From positions 124,001-188,000 of the forward strand of contig JAJFKT010000035.1 of the NCBI GenBank assembly GCA_021773075.1: DNA of 64,000 bases, written 5' to 3'. The notes under the pieces were generated by a model, which was not told where the DNA came from, ran no database searches, and saw nothing but the letters and a program-made list of their open reading frames with translations. The stretch's first letter is position 1. Each line of letters begins with the position of its first letter. This stretch comes from Woeseiaceae bacterium. GTDB taxonomy: Bacteria > Pseudomonadota > Gammaproteobacteria > Steroidobacterales > Woeseiaceae. This document shows positions 16,976-25,404 of the stretch, piece by piece. The translations under genes were made by a program, and so were the position numbers.

Positions 16976-17866
16976 TTGAAAAAAGCTTGGATCATATTTG
17001 CCTTCGTTCTGAGTACACGGGCGTTTGGCGGTTCTCCGTTAGTCCTGCAGTCCGATTTCGGCGAGAAAGATGGCGCTGTAGCAGCTATGCGCGGTGTCGC
17101 TATCTCGGTTTCTCCAGACATTCCGCTATACGACCTGACGCACGAAATCCCGACTTTCAATATTTGGGAAGCTTCGCTTCGCCTGGTTCAAACCGCTGAG
17201 TATTGGCCGGCGGGTACAGTTTTCGTCTCCGTGGTTGATCCCGGTGTCGGGACAAGTCGCAAGTCCGTCGTCCTCAAAACGAAATCCGGCCATTTCATCG
17301 TAACGCCGGACAACGGCACACTGACGTTCGCCGCGCAACAACTGGGCATTGCAGAGATGCGCGAGATTGATGAAGCGGTCAATCGACTAAAGAACTCCGA
17401 TGCGTCGTATACATTTCACGGTAGAGACGTCTATGCCTATACCGGCGCCCGCCTGGCGGCGGGGGAGATTACGTTTGAAGAGGTCGGTCGATTACTGCCA
17501 GCTGAGGTAGTTTCAATTCCTTTCCAAAAGGCCACTTTTGCAAACGATGAAATACGCGGAAACATTCCAATTCTGGATGTTCAGTTTGGTAATGTATGGA
17601 CCAATATTGATCGAGAGACCTTTCAAAAACTGAGGCTCGGCGACGAAACTACGCTTCGTATCCGGATCAGTCATGGTGATGAAACTGTTTTCGATGAGAC
17701 GTTGCCCTACCTTGATACGTTTGGTGCTGTCGAGATCGGTGAACCATTGGTCTACCTCAATAGTTTGAATAATGTTTCACTTGCCCTGAATCAAGGTAGT
17801 TTCGCGGCAGCGCACGGAATCGGTTCCGGTTCAGATTGGAATGTCCACATAGTTGTAGAACAATGA
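16976..17866 (+). CDS. Exported SAM hydroxide adenosyltransferase-like protein (DUF62/chlorinase-fluorinase family)
   Basis: A 296-residue protein. From about residue 20 it matches the SAM hydrolase (hydroxide adenosyltransferase) family: VLQSDFGEKDGAVAAMRGV, YDLTHEIP, VFVSVVDPGVGTSRKSV, VTPDNGTL and FHGRDVYA. Those Asp and His residues are typical of enzymes that split SAM into adenosine and methionine. The TTG at 16976 has GGAGAG five bases upstream and gives a short signal-peptide-like N-terminus (MKKAWIIFAFVLSTRAFGG). If that is correct, the enzyme works in the periplasm, which is odd because SAM is cytoplasmic. It precedes a TBDR by 23 bp, so an imported nucleoside or SAM-like compound is possible. 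An upstream extension to 16904 cannot be fully excluded. Confidence 0.8.
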   Translation: MKKAWIIFAFVLSTRAFGGSPLVLQSDFGEKDGAVAAMRGVAISVSPDIPLYDLTHEIPTFNIWEASLRLVQTAEYWPAGTVFVSVVDPGVGTSRKSVVLKTKSGHFIVTPDNGTLTFAAQQLGIAEMREIDEAVNRLKNSDASYTFHGRDVYAYTGARLAAGEITFEEVGRLLPAEVVSIPFQKATFANDEIRGNIPILDVQFGNVWTNIDRETFQKLRLGDETTLRIRISHGDETVFDETLPYLDTFGAVEIGEPLVYLNSLNNVSLALNQGSFAAAHGIGSGSDWNVHIVVEQ

Positions 17867-17889
17867 GTTTCCAGAAGGGGGATAGGACA

Positions 17890-20295
17890 ATGAAAAAACT
17901 TACGAGAAACGCAGTGCTATTTGCGTGTAGTGCCACACTATTTTCTGGTGCTGCAACAGCTCAAGATGGCGATGCAAATTTAGAGCTTGAGGAAATACTG
18001 GTGGTGGGTAGCAGGGCGCCCGGCCGTAGTGCTGAAGATAGCCCAGTTCCGGTAGACGTGCTGACCGCTGCTGACTTAGTGCAATCGGGGACCATTGGCG
18101 GCGAGATAGGCAGTCTTCTGCAGTCTAATGTCCCCTCCTTTAATATGCCCCGTCAATCAAACTCAGACCAGGCCGACATTGTTCGGGCTGCTCAGCTGCG
18201 TGGCCTGAACCCGGATCAAGTGCTCGTGTTGGTCAATGGTAAACGCCGACACGCGAACGCGGTGATCAGTGTTGAGTCCAAATTGGGTAAAGGGGCGGCT
18301 CCGGTCGATTTCAATAATATCCCGACCAGCGCTATTGAACGAATTGAAGTACTGAGAGATGGGGCTGCGGCGCAATATGGATCTGACGCCATAGCTGGCG
18401 TCATTAACATCGTGCTTAAGCAAGGTAGCGATGGCGGCAACGTTTCAGCTTCTTATGGCGGCCATATTACCAGTGTTGATCCGGTGAACGAGGACGTTAC
18501 AGACGGGCAAACCGCGACTATTTCATTCAACAAGGGTTTCTCACTTGGCGACGGTTTTCTGAACGTGAGTGGCGAATACCGTGATCGTTCGGCGACCAAT
18601 CGCTCAGGTTTCGACCAACTACCCACCATTGGTTTTGCCGAGTTTATTGTTCCGGTGCCGTCTACCGGCACGCCGGAAGCCGCTCCTAATGATGCGTTGG
18701 CGGGTCAAAGAAACTACCGGCTGGGCGATGGCGATAGTGAAGACCTCAACCTGAGCTTCACTGCCGGCATTGATCTGGACTCGGGTTTTGAACTCTATGG
18801 TTTCGCTACCTATTCCGACCGTGAGGCAGAGGGCTCCAACTTCTTCCGCTATGCAGTGTCAGACAACAACGTAGCTGCAATTCATCCCAATGGTTTTCTT
18901 CCGATTGGCGTGGCCGACGTTACGGACTTTTCGTTGGCCGGGGGTATTAAAGGTGAGCTGTCCGATTGGACAGTAGATGGCAGTTTTGTATTCGGCCAAA
19001 ATACCTTTGACGATAACCTGAAAAACAGCGTCAACTCCTCACTGGGTGCCTCAAGCCCAACGTCCTTCAATCGTGCAGAATATGAGTATTCGCAGACGGT
19101 TATTAATCTGGATGCATCAAAAGGCTTTGAGTTTGGCGGTTCGCCAGTCAACATCGCCACGGGTTTGGAATTTAGGCGTGAGGACTACCAAAGTACCGCT
19201 GGAGATCAGGCGTCTTACATCGCCGGAGCCGTTATCACCGGGGAAGCTGGAGGAGACGCCCGTATTGGTGCCCAGGGCGGCGCTGGTTTGCAGCCGGATG
19301 AAACCGTGGATGTAGATAGAGATTCATTCGCTGTTTTCGTCGATGCGGAATTCGAAATTACTGATGCGTTTCTGCTCTCGGCCGCGGTCCGTTATGAGGA
19401 CTTTGACGATTTCGGTGATACGACCAACGGGAAATTGGCCGCGCGTTGGGTAATTGCCAATGACTTCGCACTAAGGGGCTCCGTTAGCACCGGGTTTAGA
19501 GCACCATCCCTGGCTCAGGCCTACTTTTCAGGGAGCAGTAATAGTTTCGGTCCTGGCGGTGCACTTATCAGCACAGTGAATTTGCCGACTTCCAATCCTC
19601 TGGCGCGAGCCAACGGTGCCATCGACCTGGAACCCGAAGAGTCTGATAGTCGCAGCCTTGGTTTTACCTGGAGCTACGATGCGTTCAACCTTAGTTTCGA
19701 TTACTACGAAGTCGATATCGACGATCGAATCGTGCTCGGTGGAACCCTGTCTGTTGCCGGAGTTCCTGGTATCGAGGGTATACGGTTTTTTAGCAACGCA
19801 ATTGATACCGAGACAACAGGCTTCGATCTGGTCGCGTCTTACTCTCTGGAGCAGTGGAATTTCTCTGCTGCCTATAACGACTCGGAAACAGACATCGTTA
19901 GTTCGCCTGCCGGATTCAGCATAGAGGAAGTCAATACGCTGGAAACCGCCGCGCCGGAGAATAAAACTATTCTTTCTTCAACCTGGACCAATGATCGATT
20001 GTCTGTGTTGGTGCGTGGAATACGATACGGCGAAACGCAACGTATTTTCGACTTTGGCGGTGGCTTTGAGCCGACACAAAATTATTCCGAGGAATGGTCA
20101 ATTGATACTGATGTTCAGTTCAATATTACCGACGCCTGGAGTGTCGCCGTCGGGGCCAACAATTTGCTGGATGAATACCCTGACGAATCCATCTTTGACA
20201 TTAGCTTCTTTGGGAACCTGCCCTACGATGGCGGGATAAGCCCCTTAGGTGTTAATGGTCGCTATGTATACGTGAGATCTTCTTTCGATTTCTGA
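17890..20295 (+). CDS. TonB-dependent outer-membrane receptor
   Basis: An 801-residue receptor. The signal peptide ends at AATAQ, a TonB box lies near LEEILVVGSRAPGR, and the plug carries LVLVNGKRRHANAV and IEVLRDGAAAQYGSDAIAGV. The beta-barrel ends with a terminal Phe (VRSSFDF). The frame opens at 17836, but the ATG at 17890 has a strong AAGGGGG/TAGG ribosome-binding region and starts directly with the signal peptide. It belongs to the same subfamily as the receptor at 60806, which has the same VNG.RRH and DGA.AQYGSDAIAGV blocks. It is flanked by an exported SAM-hydrolase-like gene and an exported M20 peptidase on the same strand, suggesting uptake of a peptide or nucleoside-containing ligand. 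The ligand is unknown. Confidence 0.93.
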   Translation: MKKLTRNAVLFACSATLFSGAATAQDGDANLELEEILVVGSRAPGRSAEDSPVPVDVLTAADLVQSGTIGGEIGSLLQSNVPSFNMPRQSNSDQADIVRAAQLRGLNPDQVLVLVNGKRRHANAVISVESKLGKGAAPVDFNNIPTSAIERIEVLRDGAAAQYGSDAIAGVINIVLKQGSDGGNVSASYGGHITSVDPVNEDVTDGQTATISFNKGFSLGDGFLNVSGEYRDRSATNRSGFDQLPTIGFAEFIVPVPSTGTPEAAPNDALAGQRNYRLGDGDSEDLNLSFTAGIDLDSGFELYGFATYSDREAEGSNFFRYAVSDNNVAAIHPNGFLPIGVADVTDFSLAGGIKGELSDWTVDGSFVFGQNTFDDNLKNSVNSSLGASSPTSFNRAEYEYSQTVINLDASKGFEFGGSPVNIATGLEFRREDYQSTAGDQASYIAGAVITGEAGGDARIGAQGGAGLQPDETVDVDRDSFAVFVDAEFEITDAFLLSAAVRYEDFDDFGDTTNGKLAARWVIANDFALRGSVSTGFRAPSLAQAYFSGSSNSFGPGGALISTVNLPTSNPLARANGAIDLEPEESDSRSLGFTWSYDAFNLSFDYYEVDIDDRIVLGGTLSVAGVPGIEGIRFFSNAIDTETTGFDLVASYSLEQWNFSAAYNDSETDIVSSPAGFSIEEVNTLETAAPENKTILSSTWTNDRLSVLVRGIRYGETQRIFDFGGGFEPTQNYSEEWSIDTDVQFNITDAWSVAVGANNLLDEYPDESIFDISFFGNLPYDGGISPLGVNGRYVYVRSSFDF

Positions 20296-20317
20296 GTAAA
20301 GAGAAGACTGACGCGTC

Positions 20318-21733
20318 ATGAGCATGCGTTTATTATTGCTGCTTGCACTTGGGCTGACATCGCTGTTTTCCAGTGCTCGTGCGACCGAGGACGGCCATGA
20401 TCAACAAGATCAGGCCGCTCTCGATTTGCTTGCGGAGGCGATTCAATTCGAAACGGTTGCCGGACGGTCGCAGGTTTGCCCGTACGCAAGAACCCTAAAG
20501 GCGCGTTTTTTTGCGGCAGGCTTTGCCGAGACTGACACTCAAATATTCGAGCTGAAGGAAGACGACACCTGCAGTCTGGTCGTTCGTTATCCGGGCGATG
20601 ACGGCGAACGCAGCCCCGTAATTTTTCTGGCGCACATGGACGTGGTCGAGGCGTTGCCGCAAGACTGGTCATACCCTCCGTTTGAGATGACTCGGGAAGG
20701 CGGTCGCCTGTACGGTCGCGGCGTCCTGGATAACAAAGGCAGTGTGGCCGCAATTACGAGTACGTTGCTACATCTGAAGGCGAGCGGCTATCGACCTGCT
20801 CGTGATCTGTATTTTGTCGTGACCGGCGATGAGGAAACAACGGCGAAAACCACGCGACTTTTGTTTTCGCAGGTACCAGCGTTGACCACGGCCGATTACG
20901 CGCTGAATGCGGATGCCGGGCTTGGCGTATTGAATGCGGCGCGTAGGCCGATCTATTTTCAATTGCAGACGGCAGAAAAAACCTATGCGACCTTTGAGCT
21001 AACGACGACGAATCCCGGCGGACACAGTTCGCTACCGCGTGCGGACAACGCGATCTACGAGTTATCAAACGCGTTGGTGCGACTGCAAGGCTTCCGCTTT
21101 CCTGTCCGCAGTTCAGAATCGACAATCGCCTATTTTCGGGCTTCCTCCAAACTCTATTCTGGTGCGGTGGGGCAGCATATGGCCGCGTTTGCAGAAGACC
21201 CGTCGGATAAGGTCGCCATCGACTTTCTTGATCAGATGCCGGGCGAGGCAGCGATGATTCGCACGACTTGCGTTGCGACCATGTTACAAGGAGGGCACGC
21301 CGAAAACGCGCTTCCGCAAACGGCATCAGCCATGGTCAACTGCCGCATATTCCCAGGTGTAAGCCTTGCGACAGTAGAGACGCTCATCACCGCGGCGATC
21401 GCTGATTTGGATGTCTCGGTTCGAGCGTTGTTTCAGCCGTCCGAGAATCCACCTTCTGATATCAACCCGGCTGTTATCGAGGCCGTGTCGATCGCGCTCG
21501 AACGTGATTACGCGGGCATTCCAATCATCCCATACGTCGCACCGTACAGTACCGATGGCGCAATATTCAGGGCGAACGGGATACCAACCTACGGCGTATC
21601 GGGGCAGTTCATTGTGTACCCGGAGGAAAAACGAGCGCACGGTAAAGACGAGTTTCTGCCAGTTGAATCCTTTCTCAAGTCACTGCACTACTGGGAGGCA
21701 CTAATACGAGCTTTATCGGAGCAAAGAAAATGA
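20318..21733 (+). CDS. Exported M20-family zinc peptidase
   Basis: A 471-residue protein with an N-terminal signal peptide (MSMRLLLLLALGLTSLFSSARA). The M20 metal sites are IFLAHMDVVEALPQDW (first His/Asp), YGRGVLDNKGSVAA (bridging Asp), VTGDEETTAK (catalytic Glu pair) and the dimerisation-domain motif NPGGHSSLPR. A late STDGAIFRANGIP region and a final His in KRAHGKDEFL complete the sites. M20 enzymes remove single residues from peptides or cleave acylated amino acids. The export signal places this one in the periplasm, where it could process ligands brought in by the TBDR encoded 22 bp upstream. Length and motifs are normal for the family. Confidence 0.88.
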   Translation: MSMRLLLLLALGLTSLFSSARATEDGHDQQDQAALDLLAEAIQFETVAGRSQVCPYARTLKARFFAAGFAETDTQIFELKEDDTCSLVVRYPGDDGERSPVIFLAHMDVVEALPQDWSYPPFEMTREGGRLYGRGVLDNKGSVAAITSTLLHLKASGYRPARDLYFVVTGDEETTAKTTRLLFSQVPALTTADYALNADAGLGVLNAARRPIYFQLQTAEKTYATFELTTTNPGGHSSLPRADNAIYELSNALVRLQGFRFPVRSSESTIAYFRASSKLYSGAVGQHMAAFAEDPSDKVAIDFLDQMPGEAAMIRTTCVATMLQGGHAENALPQTASAMVNCRIFPGVSLATVETLITAAIADLDVSVRALFQPSENPPSDINPAVIEAVSIALERDYAGIPIIPYVAPYSTDGAIFRANGIPTYGVSGQFIVYPEEKRAHGKDEFLPVESFLKSLHYWEALIRALSEQRK

Positions 21734-21770
21734 CCCTTGATATCGATGCTTACGCAGGGATGAATGAACA

Positions 21771-23405
21771 GTGTCTGATGCGCTAACGATTGATGAAATC
21801 AACGCCCTGATTGAGCAGCATTCGGACAGAGCAAAGCAAGCGGTATCGCAGCTTGCTGACTATTGTCAGCAGGACAGTCGCTGTCGCACGCCGCTGAACA
21901 TCGCCGTTCAATCATATAATCACGATATCGTCAGCGTATTGGCTGAGTCCGAAGAGGCTATCAATTTCTCCCCGAGTATCGACGCAGACTTGCTCTCACC
22001 CGCGAAACACTCGGTGGGTTCGATTTTCCTGGGCGACAATGTCGAAGAGACAGAAGAGTATTTGCTGCAGAGCTTCGGGTCACACTCCTGCTGGCAACGA
22101 ACACCCCTACATACGGCCTGTCGGCACGGTGACGCAGACAGTATCGCTTTGCTCATTTCGAAAAACGCAGGTTTGGATACAAAGGACATCATGGGGCTTA
22201 CTCCCTTGGATCTTTGCCTCCAGTTCTGCGAAACCGAAACTATCGATAGGTTCACAAGTTGCTGCACTGAGCACAAAAGAAAACTGGGTATTACCGAACA
22301 AGCGTTAATGAGTGCGTGTGCAAACACGGGTCTATATGACCGACTCATGAAGTTTGGCGCGCTGAATATCAAAGCCAGGCGCTTCGCCTTCAGCCGGGCA
22401 TGCGCCTTGCTCGATAAAGAAGGAATCGAGGCTCTGCTAGGGCAGGGGTTGGACATTAACAAGACGATGAACGATGAGTTCAGCCCGATAATGGAAGTCT
22501 GCACGTCGCGGCTGTTGTTCTTGTATGAACACCCGGACGCGCCACGCCTCGCAGGTCAACATGCAGCGGCGCAGGAGGCCGGCGCTGGTGGAATTAGGAT
22601 AGACAACGATGCCATCCTTAATGCGGAGTCGCTTGACGACCTTGAGGCCTTGTTCAGTAATTCAATTGAAGATGCTGAGAACAAGCATGCCAAGCAAACG
22701 GCTTATGCGTTATCCGACAAGGAACGACAGTCACAATTGGCGCTGCGGATTGAGCTTATTGACTATCTCGTGGAACAAGGCCTGGACACGGGGATCGCGC
22801 AAGAGAAAGCGCCTTTCGCATTTCTGGACCATATCGCCAGCATGAATTCCCCCGAAATTCATCAGGCGTTGCTACAAAAGGGTTTCTTGTTGGCGCCGGA
22901 GCACCAGGCAGATGTGGCGCGATCGGGTGTGCCAAAACCAAGCCAGAAAAAAGTCACAAAGAGAGTAAAAGCGGTCAGGAAAACAGAATGGACCTGGGAG
23001 CTGGCAGGCGAGTCAATGCTGTTCGCGCAGACCGAGCCGAAATGCCTGGCTCACACACAAGCTGTGATCGTCAGGGTCACGCACAATAATGTCTACGGCC
23101 CGGTTGATGATGCCGAACTCTATGTGCGAATCGGAAACCCTGACATACCAACGGTATTTGATGACCTTGACGGCGGTAGCGAATGGTATCCGTTGGTGCT
23201 TGTCGAGGAACTCCTGACCGTGGATGGCGATGAGGTCGATCGTTCATCGCTTGAGGAGCCCATCTACGTCGAAACGCCCTGGGAAGCTACCTATGAGTGC
23301 GAGCTAAAATTTGCACCCGGCAAGCGCTCGATAGAGATCAGGGTCGTCAGCGAAATCGAAGGCTTGAGTGCTGTGATCTCCGACTGGATCGTAGAAGTTA
23401 AGTGA
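21771..23405 (+). CDS. Ankyrin-repeat-type protein with unassigned C-terminal beta domain
   Basis: A 544-residue cytoplasmic protein (no signal peptide or membrane segment). The N-terminal two thirds contains degenerate ankyrin-like repeats, for example CRTPLNIAVQSYNHDIVSVLAES, RTPLHTACRHGDADSIALLI and GLTPLDLCLQFCETETI. A basic linker near residues 382-395 (KPSQKKVTKRVKAVRK) follows. The last 145 residues look beta-rich and end in a VSEIEGLSAVISDWIVEVK strand; I cannot assign a family. The GTG at 21771 overlaps no neighbour and lies 37 bp after the peptidase stop. It may bind a partner protein, and its link to the TBDR unit rests only on position. Confidence 0.65.
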   Translation: MSDALTIDEINALIEQHSDRAKQAVSQLADYCQQDSRCRTPLNIAVQSYNHDIVSVLAESEEAINFSPSIDADLLSPAKHSVGSIFLGDNVEETEEYLLQSFGSHSCWQRTPLHTACRHGDADSIALLISKNAGLDTKDIMGLTPLDLCLQFCETETIDRFTSCCTEHKRKLGITEQALMSACANTGLYDRLMKFGALNIKARRFAFSRACALLDKEGIEALLGQGLDINKTMNDEFSPIMEVCTSRLLFLYEHPDAPRLAGQHAAAQEAGAGGIRIDNDAILNAESLDDLEALFSNSIEDAENKHAKQTAYALSDKERQSQLALRIELIDYLVEQGLDTGIAQEKAPFAFLDHIASMNSPEIHQALLQKGFLLAPEHQADVARSGVPKPSQKKVTKRVKAVRKTEWTWELAGESMLFAQTEPKCLAHTQAVIVRVTHNNVYGPVDDAELYVRIGNPDIPTVFDDLDGGSEWYPLVLVEELLTVDGDEVDRSSLEEPIYVETPWEATYECELKFAPGKRSIEIRVVSEIEGLSAVISDWIVEVK

Positions 23406-23415
23406 TAGTGGCGGT

Positions 23416-24096
23416 CTAATCGGTCCTGCGCAGGTGGTACTCGAAGTTTGGGCGCGACGAAATGCGGTTGTTGATCCAGAGAATCGCCAGTCCCTCAATC
23501 CAGTGTGCGGCGTCGACTCTGCCGACGTCCAACGGCTCGAGGCCCATGCCGGCAATTAACTCAGCCACGCGCTGCTTCGCCTCGTCACTGTTGCCCGCCA
23601 TGAGAATCGTAATAGCGCCACCGGGTTCCACCATCTGTCGCCAATTAAGTGTGTTGAACGCCTTGACGACATGGGCGCCCGGCGCTGTTTCCTGAATGAT
23701 TTGCGTATTCGACGAGTCGACACCGAGCTTCATACCGGTTTCCCAGTCGCCGACCAGCGGATTTGTAGGGTCGATGATGATTTTGCCTGACAGGTCGCCG
23801 AGCCCGAGCGTAATGTCCTCAACCAGCAATCCGGGAACGGCCATTACAACGATATCCGCTCCGACGACCGCATCCGCCGGCAGTACGACTTTCGCATCGC
23901 CGGATGTTGCAGCGACGAGGTCCCTTGCCTTCTCGCTATCAGGCTGCCTGGACCCGTAAACGATAGTATGGCCGAGCGCCGCGAACTCGGGACCGAGCGC
24001 CTTAGCCACGCTGCCGGTTCCGACAATTGCGATTGTGTCCGACTGTGCTGGCGTTGCAAGGAAAACCAGCAGGGCGATAAGTGTGGAGATTCTCAT
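23416..24096 (-). CDS. NADP-dependent F420-oxidoreductase-like protein with signal peptide
   Basis: A 226-residue protein. After an N-terminal hydrophobic leader (MRISTLIALLVFLATPAQS) comes a Rossmann dinucleotide-binding motif, IAIVGTGSVAKALGPEFA, then VVMAVPG and IIDPTNPL. This is the pattern of the F420H2:NADP oxidoreductase/NADP-reductase-like family (about 210-230 residues). The leader is unusual, as the family is normally cytoplasmic. I prefer the ATG at 24096 (GAGA upstream) over the one at 24108. It faces the ankyrin gene convergently with a 10-bp gap. Its electron carrier and substrate are unknown; F420 itself is not implied. Confidence 0.75.
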   Translation of the reverse strand: MRISTLIALLVFLATPAQSDTIAIVGTGSVAKALGPEFAALGHTIVYGSRQPDSEKARDLVAATSGDAKVVLPADAVVGADIVVMAVPGLLVEDITLGLGDLSGKIIIDPTNPLVGDWETGMKLGVDSSNTQIIQETAPGAHVVKAFNTLNWRQMVEPGGAITILMAGNSDEAKQRVAELIAGMGLEPLDVGRVDAAHWIEGLAILWINNRISSRPNFEYHLRRTD

Positions 24097-24198
24097 GACT
24101 TTTCTCATCTATGGCAATGAGAAATCATAGCGTATGCCGAGTGTAACAATGCAGAATTTACCGCGCTGGATTCGGGTATCGTAGCTGTGGCCTTCGAC

Positions 24199-25392
24199 CT
24201 ACCTGATATGCGACAACATACGTGTCGCGGTATCGATGTTGATGCGGTCTGGGACCGCTTGCGGGCCCGGGACCAGCTCCTCGCCCGCTTTGACAACGCA
24301 CTCCTGGCTGAGTGCCTGTAACGTGAAACCCATGTCCATACATTCGAGCGTATTGCCTTTGGGCTCACTGCCCCCCAGATTGATCATTTTTCCTCGACAT
24401 AAGAGCACTATCTTTTTCCCGGAAGGCATTGTGCAAACTTCGATGCCCTCTTCAAGTCCGTCAACTGACTTCGCGTCCTTAAGTAAGACGGGTGTATCGA
24501 TTTCCCATGCAAAATGCCCTGCGTTTCCGAGAATGACGCCGTCGTTCATTAGCTCAAAATGCTCCGGACCAATGACCCCTTTGCGACCGGTTGCCGTCAC
24601 GATTACGTCCGCCCATTCCGCGGCCTCGAGTGAGTCCATCACCTGGTGACCATCAACCGCCGCTTCGAGGCAGGTAATCTGATCGATTTCGACCACTGCG
24701 ACGCGTCCACCCAGGGCCTTAAAGTACTTCGCGATTCCCCGGCCGCACCAACCGTATCCAAAGATGACAATGCGTTTGCCCTGAATCATAAGGTTCGTAA
24801 TTCGATTGAAACTCTCGACGATAGATTGACCCACACCGTGTTTATTCTCGACGATCAGTTTTAAAGGGCTGTCATTAATTACGATGATCGGAAACGGTAT
24901 GTCACCCGCCAATTCCTCGCGCATCCGAAAATCGCCTGATGTTGTTTCCTCGGTACCACCGAGGATACCTTTGGTCGTAAATCGTGAATCTCGTACGACC
25001 ATTTGAATAAGGTCAGCACCGTTATCAAGCAGCAGATTTGGTTCGTGACTCAACACTTTCGCGATATTGGCATCATGTTCTGATTGCGAATCATCGCGAC
25101 GGCCATAGACCACCACGCCGAGTTCATTCAGCGCGGCCGCGACGTCATCTTGTGTTGTGCCGAAATTTCCGGTTGCTACGATGTGTGCGCCGCCGGTCTG
25201 AAGCACCAGCAACAGCACAGCCGTCTTCTTCTCGATATGAAGTGATACCCCGATCGTGAGTTCACTGAAGGGCTTTGTTTGCGCAAAGTCGTCGGATATC
25301 TTTGCCAGCATCGGCATATTGATCTTTGCCCAATCGATTTTTTGATGTCCGCTGGCCGATGTGCCGGCTTTCTCAGTCGATTTTGCGTTCAC
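24199..25392 (-). CDS. Adenosylhomocysteinase-like protein (short, divergent)
   Basis: A 397-residue NAD-dependent enzyme of the SAH hydrolase family. It shows GGTEETTSGDFRM (substrate-contact motif), VINDSPLKLIVENKHGVGQS (Lys and Asn of the active site), the NAD-binding IFGYGWCGRGIAKYFKALGG, VVEIDQITCLEAAVDG and GNAGHFAWEID. Canonical enzymes have Asp before the active-site Asn (the FDN of FDNRYG); here it reads VENKHG, an Asp-to-Glu change. The C-terminal segment with the conserved KPDHYRY-type end is absent and the protein stops at ATRMLSHIR. The GTG start has GGAG upstream. It lies 12 bp after the aldehyde dehydrogenase gene in a three-gene unit, not in a methionine-cycle context, so it may have another substrate. 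Confidence 0.8.
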   Translation of the reverse strand: MNAKSTEKAGTSASGHQKIDWAKINMPMLAKISDDFAQTKPFSELTIGVSLHIEKKTAVLLLVLQTGGAHIVATGNFGTTQDDVAAALNELGVVVYGRRDDSQSEHDANIAKVLSHEPNLLLDNGADLIQMVVRDSRFTTKGILGGTEETTSGDFRMREELAGDIPFPIIVINDSPLKLIVENKHGVGQSIVESFNRITNLMIQGKRIVIFGYGWCGRGIAKYFKALGGRVAVVEIDQITCLEAAVDGHQVMDSLEAAEWADVIVTATGRKGVIGPEHFELMNDGVILGNAGHFAWEIDTPVLLKDAKSVDGLEEGIEVCTMPSGKKIVLLCRGKMINLGGSEPKGNTLECMDMGFTLQALSQECVVKAGEELVPGPQAVPDRINIDTATRMLSHIR

Positions 25393-25404
25393 CGTATTGC
25401 TCCG

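Noticed and set aside
21920-22504. 194-residue open frame antisense to the ankyrin-type gene
   Set aside because: No family features; the sense gene has good repeat structure and the antisense frame is a codon-usage shadow.
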